From CAZQFV01 sp964613665 (GTDB taxonomy: Bacteria > Chloroflexota > Chloroflexia > DTKN01), in NCBI GenBank assembly GCA_964613665.1, contig CAZTIG010000003.1, forward strand, positions 98,672 to 162,671: 64,000 bases of DNA, in the 5' to 3' direction. The notes under the pieces were generated by a model. That model was not told where the DNA came from. It made no database searches and saw nothing but the letters and a program-made list of their open reading frames with translations. Position 1 is the first letter of the stretch, and the number at the start of each line of letters is the position of its first letter. The translations under genes and the position numbers were made by a program. Below are positions 1 to 9,190 of the stretch, piece after piece.

Positions 1-2
1 AC

Positions 3-3000
3 GTGTCCCAGCTCACCAACGCAGGTTGGATCAACTCGTCTCCTGAATGGTCGCCGGACGGTTCGCGTATCCTGTTCGTCTCCGATCGCGCTGGTGGCTA
101 CAGGGACGAGGTGGCGTACCTGTACGTCATGGACGCCGACGGCAGCAACGTCCGCCAACTGACCAGCGGCGCGGTTCGTGAGGGCCTGGCCAGCTGGTCG
201 CCCGACGGCCGGCACATCGCCGTGACCCGCTCCCTGGGTACTCCTTCCAGCCACATCTATGTGCTGCTCGAGGACGGGACAAGCGTGGTCCAGTTCACAG
301 ACTCTCCGGGGACCGAAGGATACCCCGCATGGTCGCCCGCTGGCGACACGCTGGCCTTTGCCGCGGAGGTCACTGGAACCTGGGACATCTACGTGGTAGA
401 CTTTCCCCTGGCCCAGGATCGGATCTACTTCAGCTCCAACCGGAGCGGACACCACCAGCTCTACTCGGTGAACCCGAACGGCAAGGATCTTCTGCGCCTT
501 ACCGACCACGCCTCCGACGACCGCTGGCCGGATCTGTCCGACGACGGCCGCACGCTGGTGTTTGCCTCCACGCGCACAGGGGACTGGGAGGTATTCAAGG
601 CCAATGCCGCCGCAGGCGATCCGCAGAACCTCACCAACGATCCAGGCCTGGATCGGGTGCCCCGTATCTCGCCCGACAGCAGCCGGATCGCCTATCAGCA
701 CTGGACCCCGACCACGGAAGACGACCTGTATCGCATGGCCAGCGACGGCAGCGAAATCGTGTGCTTGACAGGTGAGCCCAGTGATGACGAGAACCCCTCC
801 TGGTCCCTGGACGGCACGCTGGTGTACTACGACTCCGATCGCCTGGCCGGCGGCTACGTGGACGATATCTGTCGCATCACCGCGGATGGGACTGACCCCA
901 CTTGCCTAACCAACCACCCTAGCGACGACACCTGGCCGGCCGTCTCTCCCGATGGCACCCGGATCGTGTTCTCCTCGGCGCGCTCTGGAAACTATGAGCT
1001 GTATGTCATGGATGCCGCCGATGGCGGCAACGTCCAGCAGCTCACCAACCATCCCGCGGGCGATACCCAGCCGGCCTGGTCGCCCGACGGATCGAGAATC
1101 GCTTTCGTGTCCGACCGCGACGGAAACCAGGAGATCTACACGATGGCGGCCGACGGCACGGATCTGGTCCGGGTGACCCAGGATCCCGCCGACGACATCG
1201 ATCCGGACTGGGAGTGGGCCGCCACCCCGACGGGGTGGACTCGGCTCCGGCGGATACAGATTACCAGTGAGCCTACATGGCAGGGGCAGCCCACCGTGCT
1301 CCCGGCCAATGGCCACTACTACGTGGCCCATACCAACATCGTGTCGGGAGACTGGTGTGACGGCAACTGGGATGTTTTTGTCCGCGAGTTCGACGCCGAC
1401 TGGAATTATGTGCGGGAGATCCGCATCACCGAGGCCCCCACCGCGGAGCAGCATGCCGCCATCGGCTTCGCGGATGGCAAGTTCAGCGTGGTCTACTCCT
1501 CGCGCGATACGGCCTGCGCAGGCAGCGGCCATGTCTTTGTGCAGGAGTACGACGCCGGCTGGAACTACCTGCGTACCATCCAGCTGACCGCCGAAGGATG
1601 GCTGGAGGAGTACCCCTCCTTGCTGCTGCTGAACGACAACTACTACGTGGGGTACAACTCCTACGAGACGGGGGACTCGGAGATCTACTTCAAGCGCTAC
1701 GACACCAATTGGAACTTTATGGAGAAAATCTCCGGGCTTACCGACAGCGAGCCCGGCCTGCAGGAGCAGCCCAACCTGGCTTCCAACGGCACAGAGTGGG
1801 CCGTCTCGTACATCTCATACCAGGGCGGAGACTGGCACGTCTACGTGCGCACCTTTGACCTGGACTGGGCTCCCCTGCGCTGGTTTCGGATCGATACCGC
1901 CCCGGCCGCCGACAAGCAGTACCTGATCTATGCCGACGGTCAGTACCACATCTCGTACGCCTCACAGGAATCTTCCCCTCCGGGGGTCTTTGTCAACCAC
2001 TATACCGCGGATTGGACCCTGATCCGCAAGGAGTGGATGACCGAGGGGATGTACGCGAGCGACTCGTTTCTGGCCGACCTGGGGGAACAGTACCTCCTGG
2101 CGTTCGACTCCGGCGGCGACGCCTACGTGGACCTGTATGTCGCAGGGCCGCAGGCGGTGCGAGCAGCCTTCGCTGCTGTCCCCCTGGTTGGACCAGCCCC
2201 CCTGGAGGTGCATTTCGCCGACCGTTCCAGTGGCGACGTCAGCGCCTGGACCTGGGAGTTTGGCGATGGGGCCAGCGGCGGAGCCCGTTATCCGGTCCAC
2301 ACCTATGAAGTGACTGGCACCTATACCGTCTCCTTGACCGTGGTCGGCTGGGGAGGGACGGACAGGGCGGTCGCTACCGACTACATTCACGTACCGGCGG
2401 GCCCCATCTCCCCGCCGCTGGCCACCATCACCGCGATCACACCCAGCCTGGCCATGCAGGGGCGCGACATAGTCCATTTCGACGGGTGTCCCTGCCAGGA
2501 TCAGGAGGAGGGAGGGGAGAGCATTGTCGCCTACAACTGGCGCTCCGACCAGGATGGCTGGTTGAGCGACCAGGAGGATTTTGCCCTGCAGGCCTCCGCG
2601 CTCTCTACGGGCACCCATGTTATCTTCTTCCAGGTTCAGGATGACGAGGGGGAGTGGTCTGCCGAGGTGAGCCGGACCCTGAACATACTGCCCTGGCCGG
2701 CCGGGGCGCGCACACTCATCCTGGCAAACCGCAGCAAGCTGGAGGCGCTGTACAGCGGGGCCGACGCTGACCAGGTGCTGAGCCGTCTCAGCAGCCTGGC
2801 GGCCCACGATCGCGTACGCGGGATTGTAGTGCTCGTGGAGGCTGATCCGGCTGTGGCTGCCGCCTATGCCGCCTGGGAGGCAGATCCCACCAGCACCGCC
2901 CAGGCCAACGCCGTGACGGCGAGCATCAAGGCCGTGATCACCAACTACTGGTCAACCTTCCCAGGGCTGGAATACCTCGTGATCGTCGGTGACGACCGCG

Positions 3001-4709
3001 TCATTCCCTTTCGCCGGGTGCCCGACCAGACCGCCTATCCAGAGAGCCACTATCAAGACGTCTCCTGCACGAGCACGGTCGGCGCTGCGCTGTGCGACGA
3101 CATGACCCTGACCGACGACTACTACGCCGACGCCGTCCCCACGGTGCCGGACGACCCAGGTTGGGACGGGCATGATCTATACATACCGGATCTCGGCGTG
3201 GGCCGGCTCGTCGAAACGCCGGCTGAGATCAACGCCCAGGTCGATACCTTTCTGGCGGGGAACGAAGTGGGGGTGGATGGGGCCATCGTCACCGGATACG
3301 ACTTTGTGCGAGACAGTGCCCAGGCCATGTGCGCCGCATTGAGGGACGACGGCATCACTACCGACTGCACCCTGGTCGGCAACTCCTGGGATCGCGACCT
3401 CTTCGTCGGCCGCGTGCTGAACACCCGTCACGTCGCAGCTGCGGTCAACAGCCATGCCAACCACTACACCATCGGCACGCCCTCGGGCGACGTCTATTCC
3501 AGCGATGTAGTCGGGGCCCTGGCAGACCTGGCCCGCGCGCTCTTCTACAGTCTCGGCTGCCACGCGGGCCTGAATGTGCCGCCAGACAACCCTGTCGAGC
3601 CACTGGACCTACCCGAGGCGCTGGTCCAGCAGCGCGCCAACCTGGTCGCCAACACCGGCTATGGCTGGGCCTATATCACCTCCATCGGCCTGTCGGAGCA
3701 ACTGATGCTCGACCTGACCGAGCGCCTTACCTATGGCCAGTCCGCGACCGTAGGGCAGGCACTATCCGCCGCCAAGCACGAGTACTACCTGAACGAAGGC
3801 AGTTTCGATTACTACGATGAAAAGATCATGATCGAGAGTCAGCTCTGTGGCCTGCCGATGTACCGGTATCAGACACCCGGCGGAGCCATGGCGCGGTCGG
3901 GCGCTGGCGCGGAGCCACCCGTGCGCCAGCAGTTCCATAGTACCTCGCTGGGGGATGGGCTGACCGTCAACAGCATCTCCTATCAGTTCCCGGCCGTGAC
4001 ACCACAATGGACCGAGCTGGGGATGTACTACACATTCGGGGGCAAGGTTCACAACGGACCGGGGCAACCGCTCCAACCCAAGTACGTCGCCGACGTGTCG
4101 TTCCCGCAGACCAAGGCGCACGGGGTGGTCTTCCGCGGCGGCACCTACACGGACGTGGCCGTCTTTGACCCGGTGGTGGAGCAGGCCATCACGACCACGG
4201 ACATGCTCCCTGAGCCGGCCTTTGACGCGCCGTACTGGTACCCGGCGGTGTTCTATCGCCTCAATCGCCTCGAGCCGGCAGCCTCGCTGGTCACCTTGCT
4301 GGGTCAGTTCAATGCGCCTGGCATGACGGAGCGTCTCTATGATCGCCTGGGCTTCGACATTTACTACCACACGACCTCCAGCGATTGGCAGGCCCCCGTG
4401 CTCAGCGGCATGCGCAGTTGGCTGGTGACCGGCACAGCCGCCGTCGTCGTCCAGGTTGGCGATGCGTCGGGAATCGCGGCCGTTGTCGTCGCGTACGACC
4501 AGGGACAGGGTTCCTGGTCCAGCGTCGCCCTGCAGGCGGATGCGGGGAGCTGGCAGGGCAGCTTCCCGGCACAGGCCGGCACGAGCTTCGTCGTGCAGGT
4601 GGTGGACGGGGCCGGGAATGTGCTGGTCCAGGATAACGGCGGCGCCTACTTCCACCCTGGCGACGGGCTGAACCAGATCTACCTGCCGCTGGTAGTGCGA
4701 GGCCAGTGA
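3..4709 (+). CDS. Exported C25-like cysteine peptidase with propeller repeats and PKD domain (5'-partial)
   Basis: Probably a secreted or surface cysteine peptidase. The frame is open to the window edge, so the GTG at 3 is not a credible start and the signal peptide must lie upstream. Residues about 1-400 are TolB/PD40-type propeller repeats (recurring WSPDG strands). Residues 415-715 are a different repeat built on FDxxW-like strands. Residues 725-795 are a PKD domain (WTWEFGDG). Residues 900-1290 resemble the caspase-fold peptidases of family C25: a His in NSHANHY (about 1151) and a Cys in YSLGCHAG (about 1184) are the expected catalytic pair. The chain ends in IYLPLVVRGQ, a tail seen on many exported Chloroflexota proteins. 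Export and proteolysis are inferred from these motifs. The substrate is unknown, and the next gene starts 154 bp downstream. Confidence 0.78.
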   Translation: MSQLTNAGWINSSPEWSPDGSRILFVSDRAGGYRDEVAYLYVMDADGSNVRQLTSGAVREGLASWSPDGRHIAVTRSLGTPSSHIYVLLEDGTSVVQFTDSPGTEGYPAWSPAGDTLAFAAEVTGTWDIYVVDFPLAQDRIYFSSNRSGHHQLYSVNPNGKDLLRLTDHASDDRWPDLSDDGRTLVFASTRTGDWEVFKANAAAGDPQNLTNDPGLDRVPRISPDSSRIAYQHWTPTTEDDLYRMASDGSEIVCLTGEPSDDENPSWSLDGTLVYYDSDRLAGGYVDDICRITADGTDPTCLTNHPSDDTWPAVSPDGTRIVFSSARSGNYELYVMDAADGGNVQQLTNHPAGDTQPAWSPDGSRIAFVSDRDGNQEIYTMAADGTDLVRVTQDPADDIDPDWEWAATPTGWTRLRRIQITSEPTWQGQPTVLPANGHYYVAHTNIVSGDWCDGNWDVFVREFDADWNYVREIRITEAPTAEQHAAIGFADGKFSVVYSSRDTACAGSGHVFVQEYDAGWNYLRTIQLTAEGWLEEYPSLLLLNDNYYVGYNSYETGDSEIYFKRYDTNWNFMEKISGLTDSEPGLQEQPNLASNGTEWAVSYISYQGGDWHVYVRTFDLDWAPLRWFRIDTAPAADKQYLIYADGQYHISYASQESSPPGVFVNHYTADWTLIRKEWMTEGMYASDSFLADLGEQYLLAFDSGGDAYVDLYVAGPQAVRAAFAAVPLVGPAPLEVHFADRSSGDVSAWTWEFGDGASGGARYPVHTYEVTGTYTVSLTVVGWGGTDRAVATDYIHVPAGPISPPLATITAITPSLAMQGRDIVHFDGCPCQDQEEGGESIVAYNWRSDQDGWLSDQEDFALQASALSTGTHVIFFQVQDDEGEWSAEVSRTLNILPWPAGARTLILANRSKLEALYSGADADQVLSRLSSLAAHDRVRGIVVLVEADPAVAAAYAAWEADPTSTAQANAVTASIKAVITNYWSTFPGLEYLVIVGDDRVIPFRRVPDQTAYPESHYQDVSCTSTVGAALCDDMTLTDDYYADAVPTVPDDPGWDGHDLYIPDLGVGRLVETPAEINAQVDTFLAGNEVGVDGAIVTGYDFVRDSAQAMCAALRDDGITTDCTLVGNSWDRDLFVGRVLNTRHVAAAVNSHANHYTIGTPSGDVYSSDVVGALADLARALFYSLGCHAGLNVPPDNPVEPLDLPEALVQQRANLVANTGYGWAYITSIGLSEQLMLDLTERLTYGQSATVGQALSAAKHEYYLNEGSFDYYDEKIMIESQLCGLPMYRYQTPGGAMARSGAGAEPPVRQQFHSTSLGDGLTVNSISYQFPAVTPQWTELGMYYTFGGKVHNGPGQPLQPKYVADVSFPQTKAHGVVFRGGTYTDVAVFDPVVEQAITTTDMLPEPAFDAPYWYPAVFYRLNRLEPAASLVTLLGQFNAPGMTERLYDRLGFDIYYHTTSSDWQAPVLSGMRSWLVTGTAAVVVQVGDASGIAAVVVAYDQGQGSWSSVALQADAGSWQGSFPAQAGTSFVVQVVDGAGNVLVQDNGGAYFHPGDGLNQIYLPLVVRGQ

Positions 4710-4863
4710 GGCACAGAGGAGCATTGTTTCGCGCGCGGCCTCCTCGAGCAGTGGCAACCTGATGCCGTACCGCCGAACGACGCGGCCCAAGGCGTTCTGG
4801 AAAGGGGCATGTGACGAGTGGCAGGTGCGCTGCACCGTTTTCCCCATACCGTGGAGGTGGGCC

Positions 4864-6993
4864 ATGGAGACAGAATACACGCTCCGCCAGGCGCGTTTGC
4901 CGGCCCGGTCAATCGAGATCATGATCACGGTCCTGGGCCTCATGGGTGCTGTGTTCGGGCTTCTCTTCTACGAGCGGGCCTTCCCGTTGGCCGCGTTGGA
5001 CATCGACCTCACGCGCGCCGAGATCAGCCAGCGGGCTTGGCAGTACATGCAAGCCCAGGGCTACGGGCTCGAGGACTACCAGTTCGCCCAGACATTCGGG
5101 TACGACTGGTGGGCACTGAACTATGTACAGAGCGTATTGGGGGTTTCGGCAGCGAACCAACGGGTCCGCGAAGATGCCCTGCCTCTCTGGTATTGGCATG
5201 CCCGCTGGTTCCGCCCTTCCCAGGAGGAGGAGTTCTCCCTCTATCTGGCCCCCGATGGCGAAGTGGTGGCCCTTTTCCATAACCTGGCCGAGGATACGCC
5301 AGGGGCAAGCCTATCCCAGGAGGAAGCCCGGGCCCTGGCCGAGACCTATCTGACCCAGGACCGTGGATGGAATCTCGCCGATTGGGAGTTGAGCTCGAGC
5401 TCGAGCCAGGAGCAGCCCCGTGGGCGAGTCGACCACGGCTTCGAGTGGAAGCGGCGGGGCTTCACCCTGGGGGAAAGCGAACTGCGCCTGCGCGTCGGTG
5501 TGCAAGGGGACCGGGTGAGCGCCTACGACTACTGGTTGAAGATACCCGACTCGTTCTGGCGGGGCTTTGTGGGCGAACACGACCTGGGGTTCTTCCTTGA
5601 TGATCTCTGCTACTGGATCGGTTTTGCCGGCTTGGGCGTCGCAGTCGTCGTCGCCTACATATGTGCCATTCGGCGAGGCGCCCTTTCCTGGCGGGCGGGC
5701 CTGTGGCCGGCCGTGGTGGTGGGCGGGGTTGCCCTGCTGGTCAGCGCGAACAACCTGTCGCTGGCACAGGCGTGGTATTGTACGTCGGGCAACTACACCC
5801 TGTTCTGGCTGGAACAGATTCTCTACATGCTGCTCGACGCTGCGACTCTTGCCATCACCATCGCCGTCTTGTGGACAGGCGCCAGATACCTGGGAAAACT
5901 GGTCTGGCCGCGCCAGGACAAGATCCTGCCGCGCGGCGGCGATCCATGGAGTATGCTGGCCCGCTCCACATGGCGTGGACTGATGCTTAGCGGCGTTATG
6001 TCGGCCTATACGGTCCTCTTCTACATAGTGGCGCAGGCGCTGGGAGCGCGGGTCCCGCTGTCTGTCGGGTACGGCAATCTGCTCTCGACGCCATTCCCTT
6101 TCCTCGGACCCATAGCGGATGGCCTGTTCCCGGCGATAACCGAGGAGTTCCTCTTTCGCCTGGCAGGCATTGCGCTCATCCTGTGGTGGACCCGCAGGTC
6201 AAGACTGCCGCAGGGTGTTCGCTACGCGTTGGCCCTCTTGGTTCCCGGCTTGTTGTGGGCGTGTGCTCACCTGAGCTACGTACGGGAACCCTACTACCTG
6301 AGGGGAATCGAGCTGCTGATCTCGGCCGTATTCCTGGAAGGATTGGCCTTCCTCTACTTTGACCTGACTACGGTGTTCGTCGCCCACTTCGCCTTTAACG
6401 CCCTGGGGTCGACCTGGCTGTTGCTCCGCTCTGGCGAGCCGTATCCCACCTTCTCTGGGCTGCTTGCCGTTGCCATCCTGCTCGCTCCAATCATGCCCGG
6501 GCTAGTACGGGCGCTGCGGCGACGGCTCCGTGGCGAGCAGCAGGAACCGCCTCCGGTGCGGATTAGAGAGGCGGGGGAGGGCGATCTGGCCGGCCTGGCA
6601 GCTCTGCCCCTGGATATTCCCGATTGGGCCGGCCTGATATCCGATCCCGCCGTAGTGGTGCTGATGCTGCGGGTGGGGGAGCAGCTTGCCGGCGCGGCGA
6701 TCGGCCGAATACGCGCAGATGGCTGTGGCCAAGTTGAGGTGGTGTATGTGGCATCTCGCTGGCGCCGGCGCTACTGGGGCAGCGCGTTGGCCGAGCAGCT
6801 GCAGGCCCGTCTGCAGAGACTCGGTGCCCAGGAGATCGGAGCGTCGGTGGAGAAAGGTGACCGCGTGTCCACGGCCTTCTGGGCCAACCTGGGATGGGAG
6901 CTGGCGCGGCAGGTCTTTGCGTCGCGTGCGAGGGCAAGAGCCAGTACGGGGCAACGCGACGGCCCAGCGCCAGCCACATTGAGGGCCAGGTAG
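4864..6993 (+). CDS. CPBP-family intramembrane protease fused to a GNAT acetyltransferase domain
   Basis: A 709-residue membrane protein. The ATG at 4864 is preferred over upstream in-frame starts because GGAGGTG lies just before it. An N-terminal helix (about 20-38) is followed by an extracytoplasmic region (about 45-240), then several membrane helices. The CPBP (Abi/Rce1) signature is complete: EEFLFR near 427, a His in CAHLSY near 469, and AHFAFNA near 507-513. Together these make the glutamate/histidine/asparagine catalytic set of type II CAAX-like proteases. After the last helix, residues 565-690 form a GNAT fold with the acetyl-CoA loop RRRYWGSALAEQL and the late motif FWANLGWEL. CPBP enzymes usually end after the membrane core, so the acetyltransferase tail is unusual. 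The substrate of either half is unknown. Confidence 0.82.
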   Translation: METEYTLRQARLPARSIEIMITVLGLMGAVFGLLFYERAFPLAALDIDLTRAEISQRAWQYMQAQGYGLEDYQFAQTFGYDWWALNYVQSVLGVSAANQRVREDALPLWYWHARWFRPSQEEEFSLYLAPDGEVVALFHNLAEDTPGASLSQEEARALAETYLTQDRGWNLADWELSSSSSQEQPRGRVDHGFEWKRRGFTLGESELRLRVGVQGDRVSAYDYWLKIPDSFWRGFVGEHDLGFFLDDLCYWIGFAGLGVAVVVAYICAIRRGALSWRAGLWPAVVVGGVALLVSANNLSLAQAWYCTSGNYTLFWLEQILYMLLDAATLAITIAVLWTGARYLGKLVWPRQDKILPRGGDPWSMLARSTWRGLMLSGVMSAYTVLFYIVAQALGARVPLSVGYGNLLSTPFPFLGPIADGLFPAITEEFLFRLAGIALILWWTRRSRLPQGVRYALALLVPGLLWACAHLSYVREPYYLRGIELLISAVFLEGLAFLYFDLTTVFVAHFAFNALGSTWLLLRSGEPYPTFSGLLAVAILLAPIMPGLVRALRRRLRGEQQEPPPVRIREAGEGDLAGLAALPLDIPDWAGLISDPAVVVLMLRVGEQLAGAAIGRIRADGCGQVEVVYVASRWRRRYWGSALAEQLQARLQRLGAQEIGASVEKGDRVSTAFWANLGWELARQVFASRARARASTGQRDGPAPATLRAR

Positions 6994-7379
6994 TCCGCAG
7001 GACATCGGCCCGCTGGCGTGCCACCTCTGCCAGCAGTGCCCGGCAGCCAGAAACAAGGAGGGCACCGCTGGCGTGGCCGGCGCACGCGCACCAAACCGCC
7101 GCTCCGCGGGGCTGGTCCGTGCGTAGCGTCTTCGCATCATCGGCAGTTACTTGTGCCGCCCGTCGATGTTCGTAGTTTCCTCGGCTGGCATGGTCGCCTC
7201 CGGTGACTGCTCTCCGTTGATGGAACGGACCAGGCACGTGAGGCAGCCTTGGGCCTCCTCTTCGCTCTCCTGAAGGGACGCGGGTGAGATCACCCCTGGA
7301 TACCGCCGCGGATGGACCCAGCCCCGGAGGTAGCATGAGTCCATCCTGAATGGATCACGACTACATATGCAGGGATGCT
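6994..7379. other. Gene-free stretch, nothing recognised
   Basis: No convincing coding frame, RNA or repeat is seen. An 83-codon minus-strand frame here has no ribosome-binding site and no recognisable domain. The stretch ends at the promoter of the first kinase gene. Confidence 0.5.
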
Positions 7380-7408
7380 TTGCGTCTTTGTCACACATGT
7401 GCTATCAT
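7380..7408 (+). promoter_or_regulatory. Promoter of the first kinase gene
   Basis: TTGCGT (-35), 17 bp, then TATCAT (-10) preceded by TGTGC, matching the extended -10 form seen elsewhere in the window. The predicted start near 7415 leaves a leader of about 30 nt with AAGGAG before the ATG. Confidence 0.6.
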
Positions 7409-7445
7409 AGGATCAGTCTGCATGCACACCGTGAAAGGAGTCCGG

Positions 7446-9170
7446 ATGGATCCAACGGGGCAGACGCTAGGGAAGTACCGACTGCTGGAGCAGCTGGGCC
7501 GCGGCGGCTTCGCCACGGTCCACCGCGCCCTGGACACCTCCCTGGACCGCGAGGTCGCCTTGAAGATCCTCGACCCGCTCCTCATGCGCGACCAGGCCTG
7601 GACCAACCGCTTCCGCCGCGAGGCCCGCGCCGTGGCCCGCCTCAGCCATCCCTACATCGTCACCATCTTCGAGGTCGGCGAGGCCGAGGGCCGCCTCTTC
7701 CTGGCCATGCAGCTCATCCCTGGCGGCAGCCTGGAGGACCGCATCGCCCAGCACGGCGCCCTGCCCTGGAAGGAGATCCCCCCCATCTTCGCCCAGGTCA
7801 GTGATGCCCTGGACTATGCCCACGGCCAGGGCGTGCTGCACCGCGACCTCAAACCCTCCAACATCCTCCTGGGTGAGCGCGGGGCCATGCTCAGCGACTT
7901 TGGCTTTGCCCGCCTGGTGGGCGAGAGCAGCGTCAGCGTCTCCTTGAGCGGCGGCGTCGTCGGTACGCCGAACTACATTGCCCCGGAGGTCTGGGAGAAC
8001 AGGCCTGCCGGGCCGTACACGGACATCTACGCCCTGGGGTGCGTGCTCTACGAGATAGTCGCTGGCAAGCAGCTTTTCACGGGCGACAGTGTGGCCGCGG
8101 TGATGCGCGCCCACTTCAGGCCACTGCAGCTTCCCACGGAATGGCCTGCCGGCGTTCCGGTCCGCCTGGCGGAGGTGCTGCAGGCGGCCCTGGCCAAAGA
8201 GCCGGGAGATCGCTACGCCCACGCCGCGGAGATGTTGGCCGAACTGACTGCCCTCGCCGAGGAGAGCCTGGCGGTGCCGTACCACGCCCTGGAGCAGGCC
8301 CTGGCAGCGCAGCGCTGGGATGAAGCGCTGGCCCTGGCCGGGCAGGTCCGCGCCGAGTCGCCGTCCTACCGCAACGTGGTAGCGCTGGAGAGAGCCGCGC
8401 TGGCCGGCCGCGAGGCCGCGGCGCGCACCGCCCAGGCCCAGGTATGGCGCAAAGAGGCCAAAGCCGCCCTGGCCGAGCGCGACCGGGAGGGCGCCGAGCT
8501 GGCCGGCCGCAAGTGGCTGGAGCTGGCCCCGCAGGACCCGGCGGCACAGGAGTTCCTCGCGCGGGTGCGGGCAGCACCGACTACTCCACCGGCACCGGCC
8601 CGTGGCATACCGACGACGGCAGCGCCACCAGCCACGCACGTCCGCTGTCCCTACTGCGGGGCCATCAACCAGCCCTCTGCCCTGTTCTGCTGCGGGTGTG
8701 GCAGGGCCCTGGCCGACACAGCGGCGGCACTGGCACAGGCCGCACCCCCAACACGCGTGCCCGGCTATTGTCCCAGTTGTGGTGCTTCGAACAAGGCCAC
8801 GGCGCGCTTCTGCAGCCGCTGTGGTCGGGTCTTGGCCGCTTCCGCATCCCGTCCGCCCACTGCAAGCGCCGGGGTTGGCGGACTGACCAAGCGACCGATC
8901 CTCTGGCCCTGTGTCGTCCTCGCGATGACGGGCAGTCTCTTCGGCATAGTCGCGGCGGTCGGACTGCTGTCGTGGCGGAACTGGGGCCGCGTGATGACGA
9001 TGGTCATCTTCTTGGTATTCGGCGTGCTACTCCTCCTTGCGAGTATAGCAGCTTTAGCTGAGGGAGAGCAGCTGGTTACAGCGCTGGTCGCCATGATCGG
9101 TGGGGCCGTCTACTTGGGCGCCTACTTCTACCTGTCCTCCGCCCGCGTGCGGGCCTGGTTTCGCAAGTAG
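7446..9170 (+). CDS. Membrane Ser/Thr protein kinase with two zinc ribbons
   Basis: A 574-residue PknB-like kinase. The kinase domain (about 10-275) has the glycine loop LGRGGFATV, the ATP lysine in EVALKIL, the catalytic loop HRDLKPSN, DFGFAR and the GTPNYIAPE activation end, so it should be active. A helical linker follows. Two CxxC...CxxC zinc ribbons (CPYCGAINQPSALFCCGCG, then CPSCGASNKATARFCSRCG) lie at about 400-460, and three hydrophobic segments lie at about 480-570, so the kinase is held at the membrane from its C-terminus rather than by the usual single helix with PASTA repeats. A near-duplicate kinase begins 20 bp downstream. The ATG at 7446 follows AAGGAG. It probably phosphorylates partners in this cluster, which is inference. 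Confidence 0.88.
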   Translation: MDPTGQTLGKYRLLEQLGRGGFATVHRALDTSLDREVALKILDPLLMRDQAWTNRFRREARAVARLSHPYIVTIFEVGEAEGRLFLAMQLIPGGSLEDRIAQHGALPWKEIPPIFAQVSDALDYAHGQGVLHRDLKPSNILLGERGAMLSDFGFARLVGESSVSVSLSGGVVGTPNYIAPEVWENRPAGPYTDIYALGCVLYEIVAGKQLFTGDSVAAVMRAHFRPLQLPTEWPAGVPVRLAEVLQAALAKEPGDRYAHAAEMLAELTALAEESLAVPYHALEQALAAQRWDEALALAGQVRAESPSYRNVVALERAALAGREAAARTAQAQVWRKEAKAALAERDREGAELAGRKWLELAPQDPAAQEFLARVRAAPTTPPAPARGIPTTAAPPATHVRCPYCGAINQPSALFCCGCGRALADTAAALAQAAPPTRVPGYCPSCGASNKATARFCSRCGRVLAASASRPPTASAGVGGLTKRPILWPCVVLAMTGSLFGIVAAVGLLSWRNWGRVMTMVIFLVFGVLLLLASIAALAEGEQLVTALVAMIGGAVYLGAYFYLSSARVRAWFRK

Positions 9171-9190
9171 GGACCGATGACGGTGCAGCG

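Noticed and set aside
7147..7398. 83-codon minus-strand frame upstream of the first kinase
   Set aside because: No ribosome site, no recognisable domain, and it overlaps the kinase promoter.
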